Shown: in pieces, positions 45,235 to 59,100 of the stretch | Position numbering within the stretch: position 1 is the stretch's first letter | Layout: each line of letters begins with the position of its first letter | DNA from: Siphonodentalium dalli | Taxonomy: Eukaryota; Mollusca; Scaphopoda; Gadilida; Siphonodentaliidae | Assembly: GCA_032622095.1 (NCBI GenBank) | Contig: CP136062.1 | Location: forward strand, 2,228,001-2,292,000 | Direction of reading: 5' to 3' | Length of the DNA stretch: 64,000 bases | Position numbers and translations under genes: made by a program | The notes under the pieces: generated by a model | The model's database searches: none | What the model was told of the DNA's origin: nothing | What the model saw: the letters and a program-made list of their open reading frames with translations, nothing else

Positions 45235-45345
45235 GGAATATTGCAGAATGAGGTCACTGGAGGGTGAATTTAGTGACGCTACCCAACATGGTGGGCTAAC
45301 ATCACCAAATTCATCCTCTGGGGACCTCATTCTGCATAGTGCCAT
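45235..45345. mobile_element. hAT-type foldback MITE fragment
   Basis: One palindrome, GCAGAATGAGGTCACTGGAG to CTGGGGACCTCATTCTGC, with an internal GGTGAATTTAGTGACGCTAC arm. Outer ends missing. Confidence 0.7.
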
Positions 45346-45523
45346 CTGCTATAGGAGACCTAGACACAGACTTAAGTTCCCAGATCATAGTGTTCAAAGT
45401 CGTTTTTTTCTGGGACACAGAAACGTGGTTAAAGTATTTATCAACCTATTTCAATACCGGGAAAAATTAAACAGCAAATATTAATAAGTGTATTTTGGAG
45501 CGCAAACCGCCATGGGGCTTATA

Positions 45524-45529
45524 TTTATT
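45524..45529 (-). terminator. possible polyadenylation signal of V-ATPase B
   Basis: AATAAA on the - strand, 437 nt after the stop codon. It is the first canonical hexamer seen, but nothing else fixes the cleavage site. Confidence 0.3.
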
Positions 45530-45965
45530 TTAGTTTATGTTTGCTTATTTTAAAGTAAATGGAGATAAAAAGGCTTGAAAATCACCATAGCATGAAGACA
45601 AAGTTCTCTCTGTATTCCACAAACCAAGAACGTTTCTATGAATTGGGAATTTTTGGGGTCAGAAATTGGGTAAAACCTGACTATTTTTCCTTGGGAATAG
45701 GGCTTATTTTTCACTCATATAAACAAAATCTCTGTATACACCCTCGATAAATGGAAGTCGCATATCATAAAACAAAAATGATAATTCCATTAATGTCAGT
45801 GTAAACCATTGAGACAACCTCTGATACTTCAATTTATCATTGTGGTGTACATAGCATTACTTTCATTCAATTCCAAATAGAGTGTCGAGTCAAGATCGCT
45901 TTGTTCAATCCCAGTTTCCCAGTTGATATTCAATGAAATTTAAACACTAGATTTCATGTAACTAA

Positions 45966-46141
45966 TTATAAAGATGTTGATTGTGTTTTTGCGCCTTTTT
46001 GGTGTGATGCATGTGCATCTCTCGGGTAATATTTGGCGAGTGTAGTCTGTGGTATTCTCTTCAGCATTTCTTTTGGGAAAATTCGTAATAAGTTCCATCC
46101 GATATCTAGAGAGTCAAACACAGATCTGTTTTCATAATGGC
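45966..46141 (-). CDS. ATP6V1B: V-ATPase subunit B, last exon
   Basis: The acceptor CTTTTTCAG precedes GCCATTATGAA; the Gly codon is split with the previous exon. It encodes [40 protein letters not shown] and RDAHASHQ..., then STSL and TAA at 45966-45968. The first 40 residues are the conserved C-terminal helical domain of B subunits, ending at YYPRD. The next 18 residues extend past the usual end, and the final four, STSL, fit a class I PDZ ligand (Thr at -2, Leu at 0). A MITE lies 32 nt upstream of the acceptor. Confidence 0.95.
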
Positions 46142-46173
46142 CTGAAAAAGAACAAGTGTGTAAACTGATTTAT

Positions 46174-46570
46174 TTAACCCTTTACCCAACAGAACGGCCC
46201 TGTGCCAATGCATTCTCTTATATATGCGAGTCGACCATAGGTCGCCTCGCATATATAAGAGAATGCATTGGCTTAACACATTAAAAATTATAAAATTGTT
46301 AAAGAATGTAAGAAAAATGGTAAAAAGTGTTAAAAAAGATTTTTTTTAGGCCAATGCATTCTCTTATATATGCGAGGCGACCTATGGTCGACTCGCATAT
46401 ATAAGAGAATGCATTGACACAGGGCTAACTGTAACTATCACAATGTGGTCAAGGAGCCGGTTCCAATGATATCCATATTTGTATGGTTCTATTGAGACAG
46501 ACCGAAGATATTTTAGGCTGTTGAAGCTTTATTTGGCCGGTTTTGGCCGGTTTGTTGGGTAAAGGGTTAA
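46174..46570 (-). mobile_element. TTAA-MITE family pB-1, reversed, near V-ATPase acceptor
   Basis: TTAA at 46174-46177 and 46567-46570, both hairpins intact (46,202-46,271 and 46,350-46,417). On the gene strand it ends only 32 nt before the last exon, inside the zone where branch point and pyrimidine tract are expected. Confidence 0.85.
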
Positions 46571-46664
46571 CACCCATTGACGTCAGCCTCATGTATTCAA
46601 CCAAATCCCAGCCATTGAATATATATCATTGTATACCTCGAGTGAAATACAAACCAGAACAATT

Positions 46665-46845
46665 ATAGGGAGCCTTGCATATATAAGAGAATACAATGGC
46701 CTAACAATATTTACCTTGACCTTGTAAGCCAGTGCATTCTCTTATATATGTGAGTCTCTCTATCAGAGACTCACATATATAAGATAATGCACTGGCACAA
46801 GATCTGTAATGCTGCACCAGTGCAGCTCCAGTCATGCCCCCGATG
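46665..46845. mobile_element. pB-2 MITE, degraded
   Basis: ATAGGGAGCCTTGCATATAT, then AATATTTACCTTGACCTTGT and hairpin GAGTCTCTCTATCAGAGACTC, then CTGCACCAGTGCAGCTCCAGTCATG. TTAA ends lost. Confidence 0.65.
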
Positions 46846-46880
46846 CTAAGTTTAGAGAGTGAGCAACTGTTTCTAATGAG

Positions 46881-47309
46881 CAAGCCTGTATTTAGTGTGT
46901 CTGACTGAGGTCCCCAGATGGTGAATTTAATGATGCCATCTCACAGAGTGCCAGTTGGCTAGCATCACCAAATACACACTCTGGGGACTTCATTCTGCTT
47001 AGGCCTAATCTTCCAAGAAGTATATATAGTCTCAAATTAACATTGTTTTTAGTTATTTTTAACTTCTGTTCAGTTTCTATATCCCCTATTTTGCAGAAAA
47101 AAAATTGCATAATCGAGGTGACTAATAGGTGAACATTACTGGGGAATTTAAGCTGATCCTAGTAGGTGTCTCCCATAGCAGTTGAGGCCTCAATGAGGTT
47201 CACAGAGAGTGAATTTGGTGATGCTAGCCACCATGTGGGATACAATCACTCATTTCACCCTCTGGGGACCTCATTCTGCAAATGACAGACACACTAATTC
47301 CAGGCTTGG
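46881..47309. mobile_element. hAT-type foldback MITE, near-complete
   Basis: CAAGCCTGTATTTAGTGTGT at the left and CAGGCTTG at the right. The flanking octamers CTAATGAG and GTAATAAG match at six of eight. Two decayed palindromes inside. Confidence 0.65.
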
Positions 47310-47412
47310 TAATAAGGAAAATTGTGCTGTTTTATTCTGGTGAAAATCAATCAATGCAACCCATCATATGAATGTATCCTTTCACTCATATTGGTCTATC
47401 AAAAAAAGATAT

Positions 47413-47617
47413 TTAACCCTTTTAGTGCCAGGGTCTTAATTTATGGTCTGTAGAGTGCCCTAAAAAAAAAATTTAAATTTTTTTTTTTTTGGGTTAGGCC
47501 AATGCATTCTCTTATATATGCGAGGCGACCTATAGTCAACTCGCATATATAAGAGAATGCATTGGCACAGGGTATATGGGTTGATACAAAAATCGGACCT
47601 GGCACTGAAAGGGTTAA
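47413..47617. mobile_element. TTAA-MITE family pB-3 with single shared hairpin
   Basis: TTAA at 47413-47416 and 47614-47617; inverted ends CCCTTTTAGTGCCAGG / CCCTTTCAGTGCCAGG. Inside is one CCAATGCATTCTCTTATATA hairpin with the pB-1-type loop GGCGACCTATAGTCAAC. A solo right end of this family lies at 47,896-47,939. Confidence 0.75.
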
Positions 47618-48003
47618 ACAGACATGGCTTGTTCGTACTCCAAAATTTTGCATGTATAATTTGACAAAACAAACAAAAGCAGATTACAGAACATATTCGT
47701 CAATATAGTGCTGAAAAATTGTGTTTTATTTCTTATATTTTTTATCATTTCTTTTGTGTCGGTTCAATTGTTTTACTCAGCAGTAATATAAACAATGCAC
47801 ATGTAGATCATGGGAAGATTATCTACATCTCTAAGAGCTCTTTCCATCAATGTATCACATTATTATAATCAATAAATTTGAAAAATGATCAAGGAAATAT
47901 GGGTTGATACAAAAATCAGACTTGGCACCGAAAGGGTTAAATTGTTTCATGCTAAAATAATTCTATCAACCTCTTCCGGACAGGCACCAGTGAATTCTAG
48001 TCA

Positions 48004-48500
<497 letters not shown>

Positions 48501-48557
48501 GAAAATAAAATGAATACCAAGTACATTTGCATACATATTCAACATAAATTATGTATA

Positions 48558-50284
<1,727 letters not shown>

Positions 50285-50965
50285 GGTGTGCACTCGCGTG
50301 CTAGCATATCCCCACCATGGCAAATTCAACCCGCATTATCCGTAAACCCCCAAAAAGTTTTTTTAACTTTAATGAAAAATTTGGATTAATAATATCGATA
50401 TGGTGTCGGAAGAAACTTGTACAGAAAAAAATATTCAAATTGGTTCATATTTGTTCGAATGATTGCAGAAACCCAAAAAAGGGTAGAAAATGAAACGCAA
50501 CCTTAACATCTAAGATGGCTTTTGTCGAGTGTGATAGCATCCACAAAAACAAAATCACAAATAAGTCGAAAATGAAGTGTAATGTTAGGAAAAACAGTCC
50601 GAGCCAACCCTGAGCTGCATCATGTAGAGAGGGTGTTGTGTGAAGCATGTATACCAAAAATTATTGAAATCGGTTCATATTTGTTAAAGTTATTAAGTCA
50701 AAATAAGTTGAAAAGTAAGGCGTAACTTAAAAAAAGAAAGTCGCACCGCAATTAGCATCATGTGGAGAGGCGGTCCTAAGGAGATTGCATACAAAAAATT
50801 ATTGAAATTGGTTCATAGTTGTTCGAGTTATGCGGTCGGATGGACGGACGGACGGACGGATGGGCGGCTCGACGGACACACAGAGGGAGAAAGTGTGACG
50901 GACAGACGCAGTCAATCCAGTATACCCCCCATTTTCTTTGAAAGTGGGGGTATAATGAAACAAAC
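50285..50965 (+). repeat. dispersed repeat with GACG-rich tail and terminal hairpin
   Basis: GTGTGCACTCGCGTGCTAGC at the left. Repeated 'GAAATCGGTTCATATTTGTT' blocks in the middle, (GACG)n near 50,845, and the terminal hairpin ATACCCCCC...GGGGGTATAAT at 50,930-50,957. A known style of molluscan repeat; class not determined. Confidence 0.6.
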
Positions 50966-51837
50966 ATGTTTACCCAATCCCAGAGCCCAAACAGTAATGA
51001 AGCTTGTTTTGTGAAACTGAAACCATAGATTAAATTTAGGAAAACAGAAATAGAGTTCTGGGTTTTTCCAGGAATTACCGTAAATACTCTAATTTTCTAT
51101 CGCAAATAATTATTTTGCCGATTACTTCGTGTAATCATTCCAAATCCCGCAATCATAATGGAATGCCAACTTACTATTCAAGGGTTTTCAAACATTCAAG
51201 GATTTATACATGTCTATTATTCAAGGGTTTTCAAGGAATTATGTGAAATCCAAGGGTATTCAATAGCCTTGAAAATGGATTTTCATATTCAAAAGTGTTC
51301 AAGGACATTCAAGGAGCCGCGGGAACCATGGAAACAGCTATACAAAATTAGTATAAGACAAATATCATGGATGCATCACTCGTATATTTCTTCATCACCC
51401 CAAGCAAAATGTCCAACATAGTGTCAAAGATGGAGACGAATTTGGACATTCAAAAGATCACAATGACGATATCAACATCAAATAAAATCTCAATTATTTG
51501 ACGGGCCCTAATGTATAATTTATATACGAGACAGTGAACATATGAACATATAGTTGTCCCTGCTATTATTATGCTCGCTGCTTTGAGTTCACTGTTTTAA
51601 TAAAGGCCTTTCCACATTGAGTGCGACATGCATGAATAGTGTTAATCTGCTAAATTAGAAAATATAGGGTAATCTCATGGCAGTCCGAGAGGCGATTGAT
51701 GATATAGCCTTCAAACTTGAACAATTTGGCAAAATTCAATTTTTTATGGCCATTTAAAATAAAAATTGACCAAATTGGACACTGACGGAGTGAAACGAGG
51801 GTAACTGGAGAAGTATTTTCTATCATAGATTTATTTG
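50966..51837. other. V-ATPase intron, unassigned
   Basis: TTCAAGGGTTTTCAAG-type short repeats at 51,175-51,320, otherwise nothing recognised. Confidence 0.45.
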
Positions 51838-52295
51838 CAAGCCTGAGTTTAGTGTGCCTGTCATTTGCAGAATGAGGTCCACAGAGGGTGAATTTAGTTA
51901 TGCTATCCCGCATATTGGGCTAGCATCACCAAATTCACCCTCTGGGGACCTCATTCTGCTTAGGCCTCATCTGCTATGGGAGACATAGACTCAGATTGAA
52001 GTTTCTAAATGGTGAATATTGCGATGTACACTCATTGAGAACCTCGATTATGCAATATGCCCTCTGTCAGTTTGGAGATATAGAGAAACTAAACTAAAAA
52101 AGAAATGGAATCTATGTGAAGAAGTGTCTATAGAAATTTGATAATAAAGAAACTTTCCAGAGAAGGATGCGGCCTAAGCAGAATGAGGTCACTAGAGGGT
52201 GAATTTAGTGATGCCTGCTATGTGGGATAGCGTCACTAAATTCACCCTCTGGGGACCTCATTCTGCAAATGACAGGCACACTAAACTCAGACTTG
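51838..52295. mobile_element. hAT-type foldback MITE, long form
   Basis: CAAGCCTGAGTTTAGTGTGC at the left and the inverted CACACTAAACTCAGACTTG at the right. Two palindromes on GGTGAATTTAGTGATGCT flank an AT-rich centre that includes GTTTGGAGATATAGAGAAAC. Flanking octamers do not match. Confidence 0.75.
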
Positions 52296-52950
52296 AACGG
52301 AGAAGTATATTCTCTGGAAAGTATCTTTATTATCAAATTAACAAGTTTTTTGGTTTCTTTTTCTATTTTAGTTCAGTTTCTCTATATCCCCAAATTGGCA
52401 TAAAACACAATGCATAATCGAGGTGACCAATGGGTGCACATAATCATCTTCACTATCTGAGAACTTAAATATGTGTAAAGGTCTCCCATAGCAGATGAGG
52501 CCATTGCAAAATGAGGTCCCCAGATGATGAATTTTGTGATGCTAGCCTGCTGTGCAGGGTAGCGTCACTAAATTCACCCTCTGGGGGACCTCATTCTGCA
52601 AATGACAGGCACACTAAACTCATGACTTGAACGGAGAAGTATATTCTCTGGAAAGTATCTTTATTATCAAATTAACAAGTTTTTTGGTTTCTTTTTCTAT
52701 TTTAGTTCAGTTTCTCTATATCCCCAATTTGGCATAAAACACAATGCATAATCGAGGTGACCAAAGGGTGCACATAATCATTTTCACTATCTGAGAACTT
52801 AAATCTGTGTAAAGGTCTCTCATAGCAGATGAGGCCCATGCAATATGAGGTCCCCAGATTATGAATTTTGTGATGCTAGCCTGCTGTGAGGTGTAGCGTC
52901 ACTAAATTCACCCTCTCGGGACTATATTTTCAGGCCTGGTTATTTGCATA
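52296..52950. repeat. tandem duplication of the MITE middle, ~337-bp units
   Basis: AACGGAGAAGTATATTCTCT to CTCATGACTTG (52,296-52,632) is repeated almost exactly from 52,633, truncated near 52,930. Each copy has the AT-rich centre and one palindrome of the hAT-type MITE. Confidence 0.85.
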
Positions 52951-53759
<809 letters not shown>

Positions 53760-54310
53760 TGGTGTATTATCTACATGTATATTACGTGAGGACCTTGATG
53801 GGGATAGCTTCAGTCTTCAATGTTAAAGTGACACACTGCGCTCGCTGAACGAAGTCTCTCCTTGTGAATGATGTATTATCTACATGTATATCACGTGATG
53901 ACCTCAATGAACGATGGGCAGCTTCCGCCCTGAATATTAAAGGGACAAAATGCACTCAGTATTTGAATATTAAAGGGACAATAGGCGCTCACGGGGGATG
54001 ATTGTTAAAGTGACACAAGGCACTCACTATGGATGAATGTTAAAGTGACACTAGGCACTCACTGTGGGATAATGTTAAAGTGACATTCGCATTGAAAACT
54101 TCAAAAACTTCAAACAAGTTGACGTGCGCGTTACTAGGACTGACCCGCAGTTTATAAGGGTATACGTCTTGGATGGTAATTTGGGCCTATAAAAATTACT
54201 AAGTTTTTTGAAATTTGTGAAGTTTTTGAAATGTTTGAAGTTTTTGAAATTTTTGAAGTTTTTGAAATTTTTGAAATTTTTGAAATTTTTGAAATTTTTG
54301 AACTTTTTCA
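53760..54310 (+). repeat. 35-bp tandem units and TTTTTGAAAT array
   Basis: ATGTATTATCTACATGTATA twice, four to five units of AATRTTAAAGTGACACWAGG then CACTCACT, then a run of TTTTTGAAAT decamers (54,205-54,305). It is the inverted counterpart of 1-430. The FKN-repeat frame on the - strand is a by-product. Confidence 0.8.
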
Positions 54311-54540
54311 ATATTGTTCATTTATGAACGATTTTTTACCAAAATAAAACCAGATAACAATGCAAATTAAGTATTTATCACATAATTTGCCCATAAAAGC
54401 AGTTTCATAATTATCGATAAGAGACACGTTTAATATCAGCGCGTGCGATGACGTCACATCGTTCTTCAAATGACTTGCGATCGCTGCGTTTTTTTCGATG
54501 GATATTTCGCATTGCTTCGCGTTTATTTGATCATGTGATA

Positions 54541-54690
54541 AAAAGTATCTCACACTCGTCCTATTTTATACGTAATTTATCAACCTCGTCCACTAAATTC
54601 TATTTGAGCCTCGGTAAACCTCGGCTCAAATCGAATTTAGTGAACTCGGTTGATAAATTCCGTATAAAATAGAAACTCATGTGAGATCCT
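54541..54690. repeat. foldback element with ~70-bp arms
   Basis: ATCTCACACTCGTCCTATTT pairs with AAATAGAAACTCATGTGAGAT; the centre is TTTGAGCCTCGGTAAACCTC. Similar in style to 812-970 but different in sequence. Confidence 0.8.
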
Positions 54691-54989
54691 CTATATATGT
54701 GGATTTAAACTACAATTGATGCAACCATTTCATATTATCAGACATAATCAGTAATTCACACTCATTCAGCATCGGATATGATTGAAATTTCCAACTTCAA
54801 CACTTCATAAAAATTACTGGAACAATAACGCATGCGCGTTGCCTCTTTTTCTGCTTCCGTTATCTCGGTCATGATTCCCGGAAGGACAGACAAAGATCCG
54901 GACCGAAAACATTACTTGCGTCCAGTATGGACTGGCGCAAGTAATAATAAAATCATCAAACAAGAGCATCGATAGGGCGTGGTAAAATA

Positions 54990-55046
54990 TGCCCATGGTT
55001 ATTCTGACAAAGGGCCATAACTCTGGTAAAAATTGGCGGGTGGAAC
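54990..55046 (+). repeat. left half of 'AAGGGCCATAACTCTGG' repeat
   Basis: GGTTATTCTGACAAAGGGCC then ATAACTCTGGTAAAAATTGG. It is split from its right half at 56,155-56,330 by the hAT element. The right half holds CAAATACCAAATTTCATACC and GATGGACAGACGGATGGAC. Confidence 0.8.
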
Positions 55047-56154
55047 TAGGGTCCTGCGAATATTCGATATTCGAAAGTCAAATTCGATTTGAATTTGAGT
55101 CGAAATTTCCAACTCGAAATTTCGAATATATATGGATGAAATTATTAGCTGCTTACGAACACGTACACACGTCGATCTTAGCTGTTTCTGTGCCATTTAA
55201 TTCCCTAAAATTATGAATATGTGCGCTTTATAATTCTTATTGTACATCACGAATGTACGCATGCTATTAAATATATTTATGGCCAGTAATTAGCCACCAG
55301 ATTAGGACCACTAAATACGTCTGAATTCCAGCTTTGAACATGGTTGCCAAAAGCTCTGACGACGCACGTAAAATATAATAACTATGAGACTGAGCAACTG
55401 CTAGCGTTATCCGCCGACTGTCTATCTCAGGTTCCTCGTTATTTGTATGTGACATCGTTGATGATGTAAACTTCACGTGTTTCAGGGGTCGAAAAGTGCA
55501 TGTTGGTGGAGTTTTCTTTTGAAGTTGACTGTCAGTTTCGGAGCGTTCCATTGACACTTGACAATAAGTCGTCCGTTATTCATGTTTATTTTAAACATGA
55601 TAAGCTTCTCAGGCAGTGCAAGAACTTACACGTGTGACGAATACAACATGGTGTATAAATCCCAAGCATCTGGGACAACGACCCATCTATGGAATCATCA
55701 GTTCCAGAAGCACCCAGTAATACATAAACAGACTACCCTGCGACTGTTGTTGCATCTTCAAGTTTACAACAACGGGTGTTCCCGAATGCCCATTTGCAAT
55801 TTTGCATGTACATGCAAACTGTACAAACTTTGCATGATTTTAGTTCCGATAGGCCGGTTTATATATTAATCATCGTGACGTCCGCATGGACGTTTTGATA
55901 ATATTTCTTTTCTTCTCGACAATAATCAATTGAATTTAATAGTATCGCGATTGACGGTTAATCGCCACATAAGTTATGATGGAACTTCATGGAAGTTCAT
56001 AAAACGTTTCAAACATCATCTAATCCTTGGCAAAACATGCCTAATTGAGAAAGCAACACACATGTATAATTCGATTTGATATTCGATTCGATTCAAATTC
56101 TTCAATTCGATTCGATATTCGATTCGATCAAAATCTCCAATTCGCAGGACCCTA
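55047..56154 (+). mobile_element. hAT element, internally deleted, perfect 8-bp TSD
   Basis: Inverted ends TAGGGTCCTGCGAAT (15 bp) with identical octamers GGTGGAAC at 55039-55046 and 56155-56162. Subterminal ATTCGATATTCGA-like motifs are dense at both ends, as expected for transposase binding. It retains only a BED-type zinc finger relic; no transposase core. Confidence 0.9.
55621..55737 (+). pseudogene. BED zinc-finger relic of hAT transposase
   Basis: The frame encodes ARTYTCDEYNMVYKSQASGT then TTHLWNHQFQKHP: Cys-x2-(Tyr)-x-n-GTTTHLWNH-x4-HP, the BED finger of hAT transposases with the second Cys replaced by Tyr (TAC), consistent with a G-to-A change. The rest of the transposase is deleted. 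Confidence 0.65.
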
Positions 56155-56330
56155 GGTGGAACCCTAATTCAAATTTGATCTGTATTCTGTGCTTGAAAAC
56201 CCAAATACCAAATTTCATACCATTCAGTTGAGACTATCTAAAGTTAACATCTGGAAACCAAATGCAAACGGGCCATCAGATGGACAGACGGATGGACAAT
56301 CTGATTCCAGGGTGGGGGCTAATTAGAGAT
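56155..56330 (+). repeat. right half of 'AAGGGCCATAACTCTGG' repeat
   Basis: It begins with the second TSD and CCTAATTCAAATTTGATCTG. A further AAGTGGCATAACTCTGGTTA follows at 56,331, with a relative at 62,393-62,450. Confidence 0.75.
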
Positions 56331-56934
<604 letters not shown>

Positions 56935-57009
56935 TTAAGACGATGAACATCCAAACCACCATGATCCTATATAGTAGCCTTGTAAAAAAATGAAAGTGTC
57001 AATGACACT

Positions 57010-57663
57010 GTAGCTCAACTTAGGTAAGGGAATAATTTAATGGTTGACAGTAATGGAGGAATAGGAAAGGTGCTAATTGAAATTTCTAACCTACATGCCA
57101 AAGGATTTAGTCATGCAAAGAGTAAAATCAAAGATGGCTGCTGGCGGCCATGTTTTTTGGCCGAACGACCCCAAAATGACTCGTTCCAATCTACATGTCA
57201 TTTTTAACATCCATGACAAATTTCATGAAGTTCCGACCAAAGCTACAACCTGTAGCCCGCGCCAAACGATTTAGTCATGCAAAGAGTAAAATCCAAGATG
57301 GCTGCTGGCGGCCATGTTTTTTGGCCAAACGACCCCAAAATCACTCGTTCCGATCTGCATGTCAATATTAACATCCATGACAAATTTCATGATGATCAGA
57401 CGAACAGTACGACCTGTAGACCGCGCCAATGGATTCAATTTTGAAATCCAAGATGGCCACCAGCGGCCATGTTTTTTGTCCGAATGACCCCAAAATGACT
57501 CATTCCCATCTACATGTCAATGTCAACATTCATAACAAATTTCATAAAGATCAGACCAAAGGTACGACCTGTAGCCCGCGCCAAAGGAAATTGTTCACGG
57601 ACACACAGACGACAGACGCCAACCCATGGCAATAGCTCAAACTTACAAAGTAAGTTGAGCTAA
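57010..57663 (+). repeat. 'CCAAGATGGC' repeat with TAGCTCAACTT ends
   Basis: TAGCTCAACTT at 57,010 and AAGTTGAGCTA at 57,650-57,662 are inverted. Between are three imperfect units with AAGATGGCTGCTGGCGGCCA, GACCCCAAAATGACTCRTTC, CATGACAAATTTCAT and TACGACCTGTAGCCCGCGCC, then ACACACAGACGACAGACGCC. Confidence 0.75.
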
Positions 57664-58278
<615 letters not shown>

Positions 58279-58464
58279 TTACGGTGCTCAATTATTGAAA
58301 TAAAACAACACTAAACAAGGTGTCACAAGATGCTCTAGGTAATTCAACCCTGATCATAGGGAAATTCTCAACTGTTGAGAGAGAATCTGTACCATGTAGT
58401 CCATTTCAACATTCATACTGTATTTGATGGTGACACGGGGGGAAAGCATGAATGCTTACCAGAC

Positions 58465-58748
58465 CTCAAACTATGGTGCTGGTCATTTGCAGAATGAGGT
58501 CCCCAGAGGGTGAATTTAGTGATGCTACCCTGCACAGCGGGCTAGCATAAGTAAACTCACCCTCTGGAAACTATCTTTATTATCAAATTAACAATTTAGA
58601 AACTTCTTTAGAAAGTTGCTTTTTCTTTTTTTTAGCTGTTTCTCTATATCCTCAAATTGGCAGACTACACAATGCATAATCTAGGTGCCCAATGGGAGCA
58701 CATCACCATCTGGGAACATAAATATGTGTCTAGGTCTCCCATGGCATA
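58465..58748. mobile_element. hAT-type foldback MITE, half copy
   Basis: GGTCATTTGCAGAATGAGGT then a palindrome ending near 58,570, and the AT-rich centre TATCCTCAAATTGGCAGACT. The second palindrome is replaced by the pB-1 MITE at 58,749. Confidence 0.65.
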
Positions 58749-59100
58749 TTAACCCTTTACCCAACAGAACGGCCCTGTGCCAATGCATTCTCTTATATAT
58801 GCGAGTCGACCATAGGTCGCCTCGCATATATAAGAGAATGCATTGGCTTAACACATTAAAAATTATAAAATTGTTAAAGGCCAATGCATTCTCTTATATA
58901 TGCGAGGCGACCTATGGTCGACTCGCATATATAAGAGAATGCATTGGCACAGGGCTAACTGTAACTATCACAATGTGGTCAAGGGGCCGATTCCAATGAT
59001 ATCCATATTTGTATGGTTCTATTGAGACAGACCGAAGATATTTTAGGCTGTTGAAGCTTTATTTGGCCGGTTTTGGCCGGTTTGTTGGGTAAAGGGTTAA
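58749..59100 (-). mobile_element. TTAA-MITE family pB-1, reversed, short spacer
   Basis: TTAA at 58749-58752 and 59097-59100; both hairpins, at 58,780-58,847 and 58,881-58,947, with a spacer cut to about 33 bp. TTAACCCTTTTCCCAACAG follows at once, as if another copy's end had abutted it. Confidence 0.85.

Noticed and set aside
54075-54311. Frame encoding repeated FKN residues
   Set aside because: Translation of a TTTTTGAAAT microsatellite; no independent support.
55267-55557. 96-codon - strand frame within the hAT element
   Set aside because: No hAT or other domain, opposite to the BED relic, most likely chance.
57077-57635. Short frames with KMAAGGHVFWPNDPK-like peptides
   Set aside because: They recur in every copy of the 'CCAAGATGGC' repeat and lack any domain or splice context.
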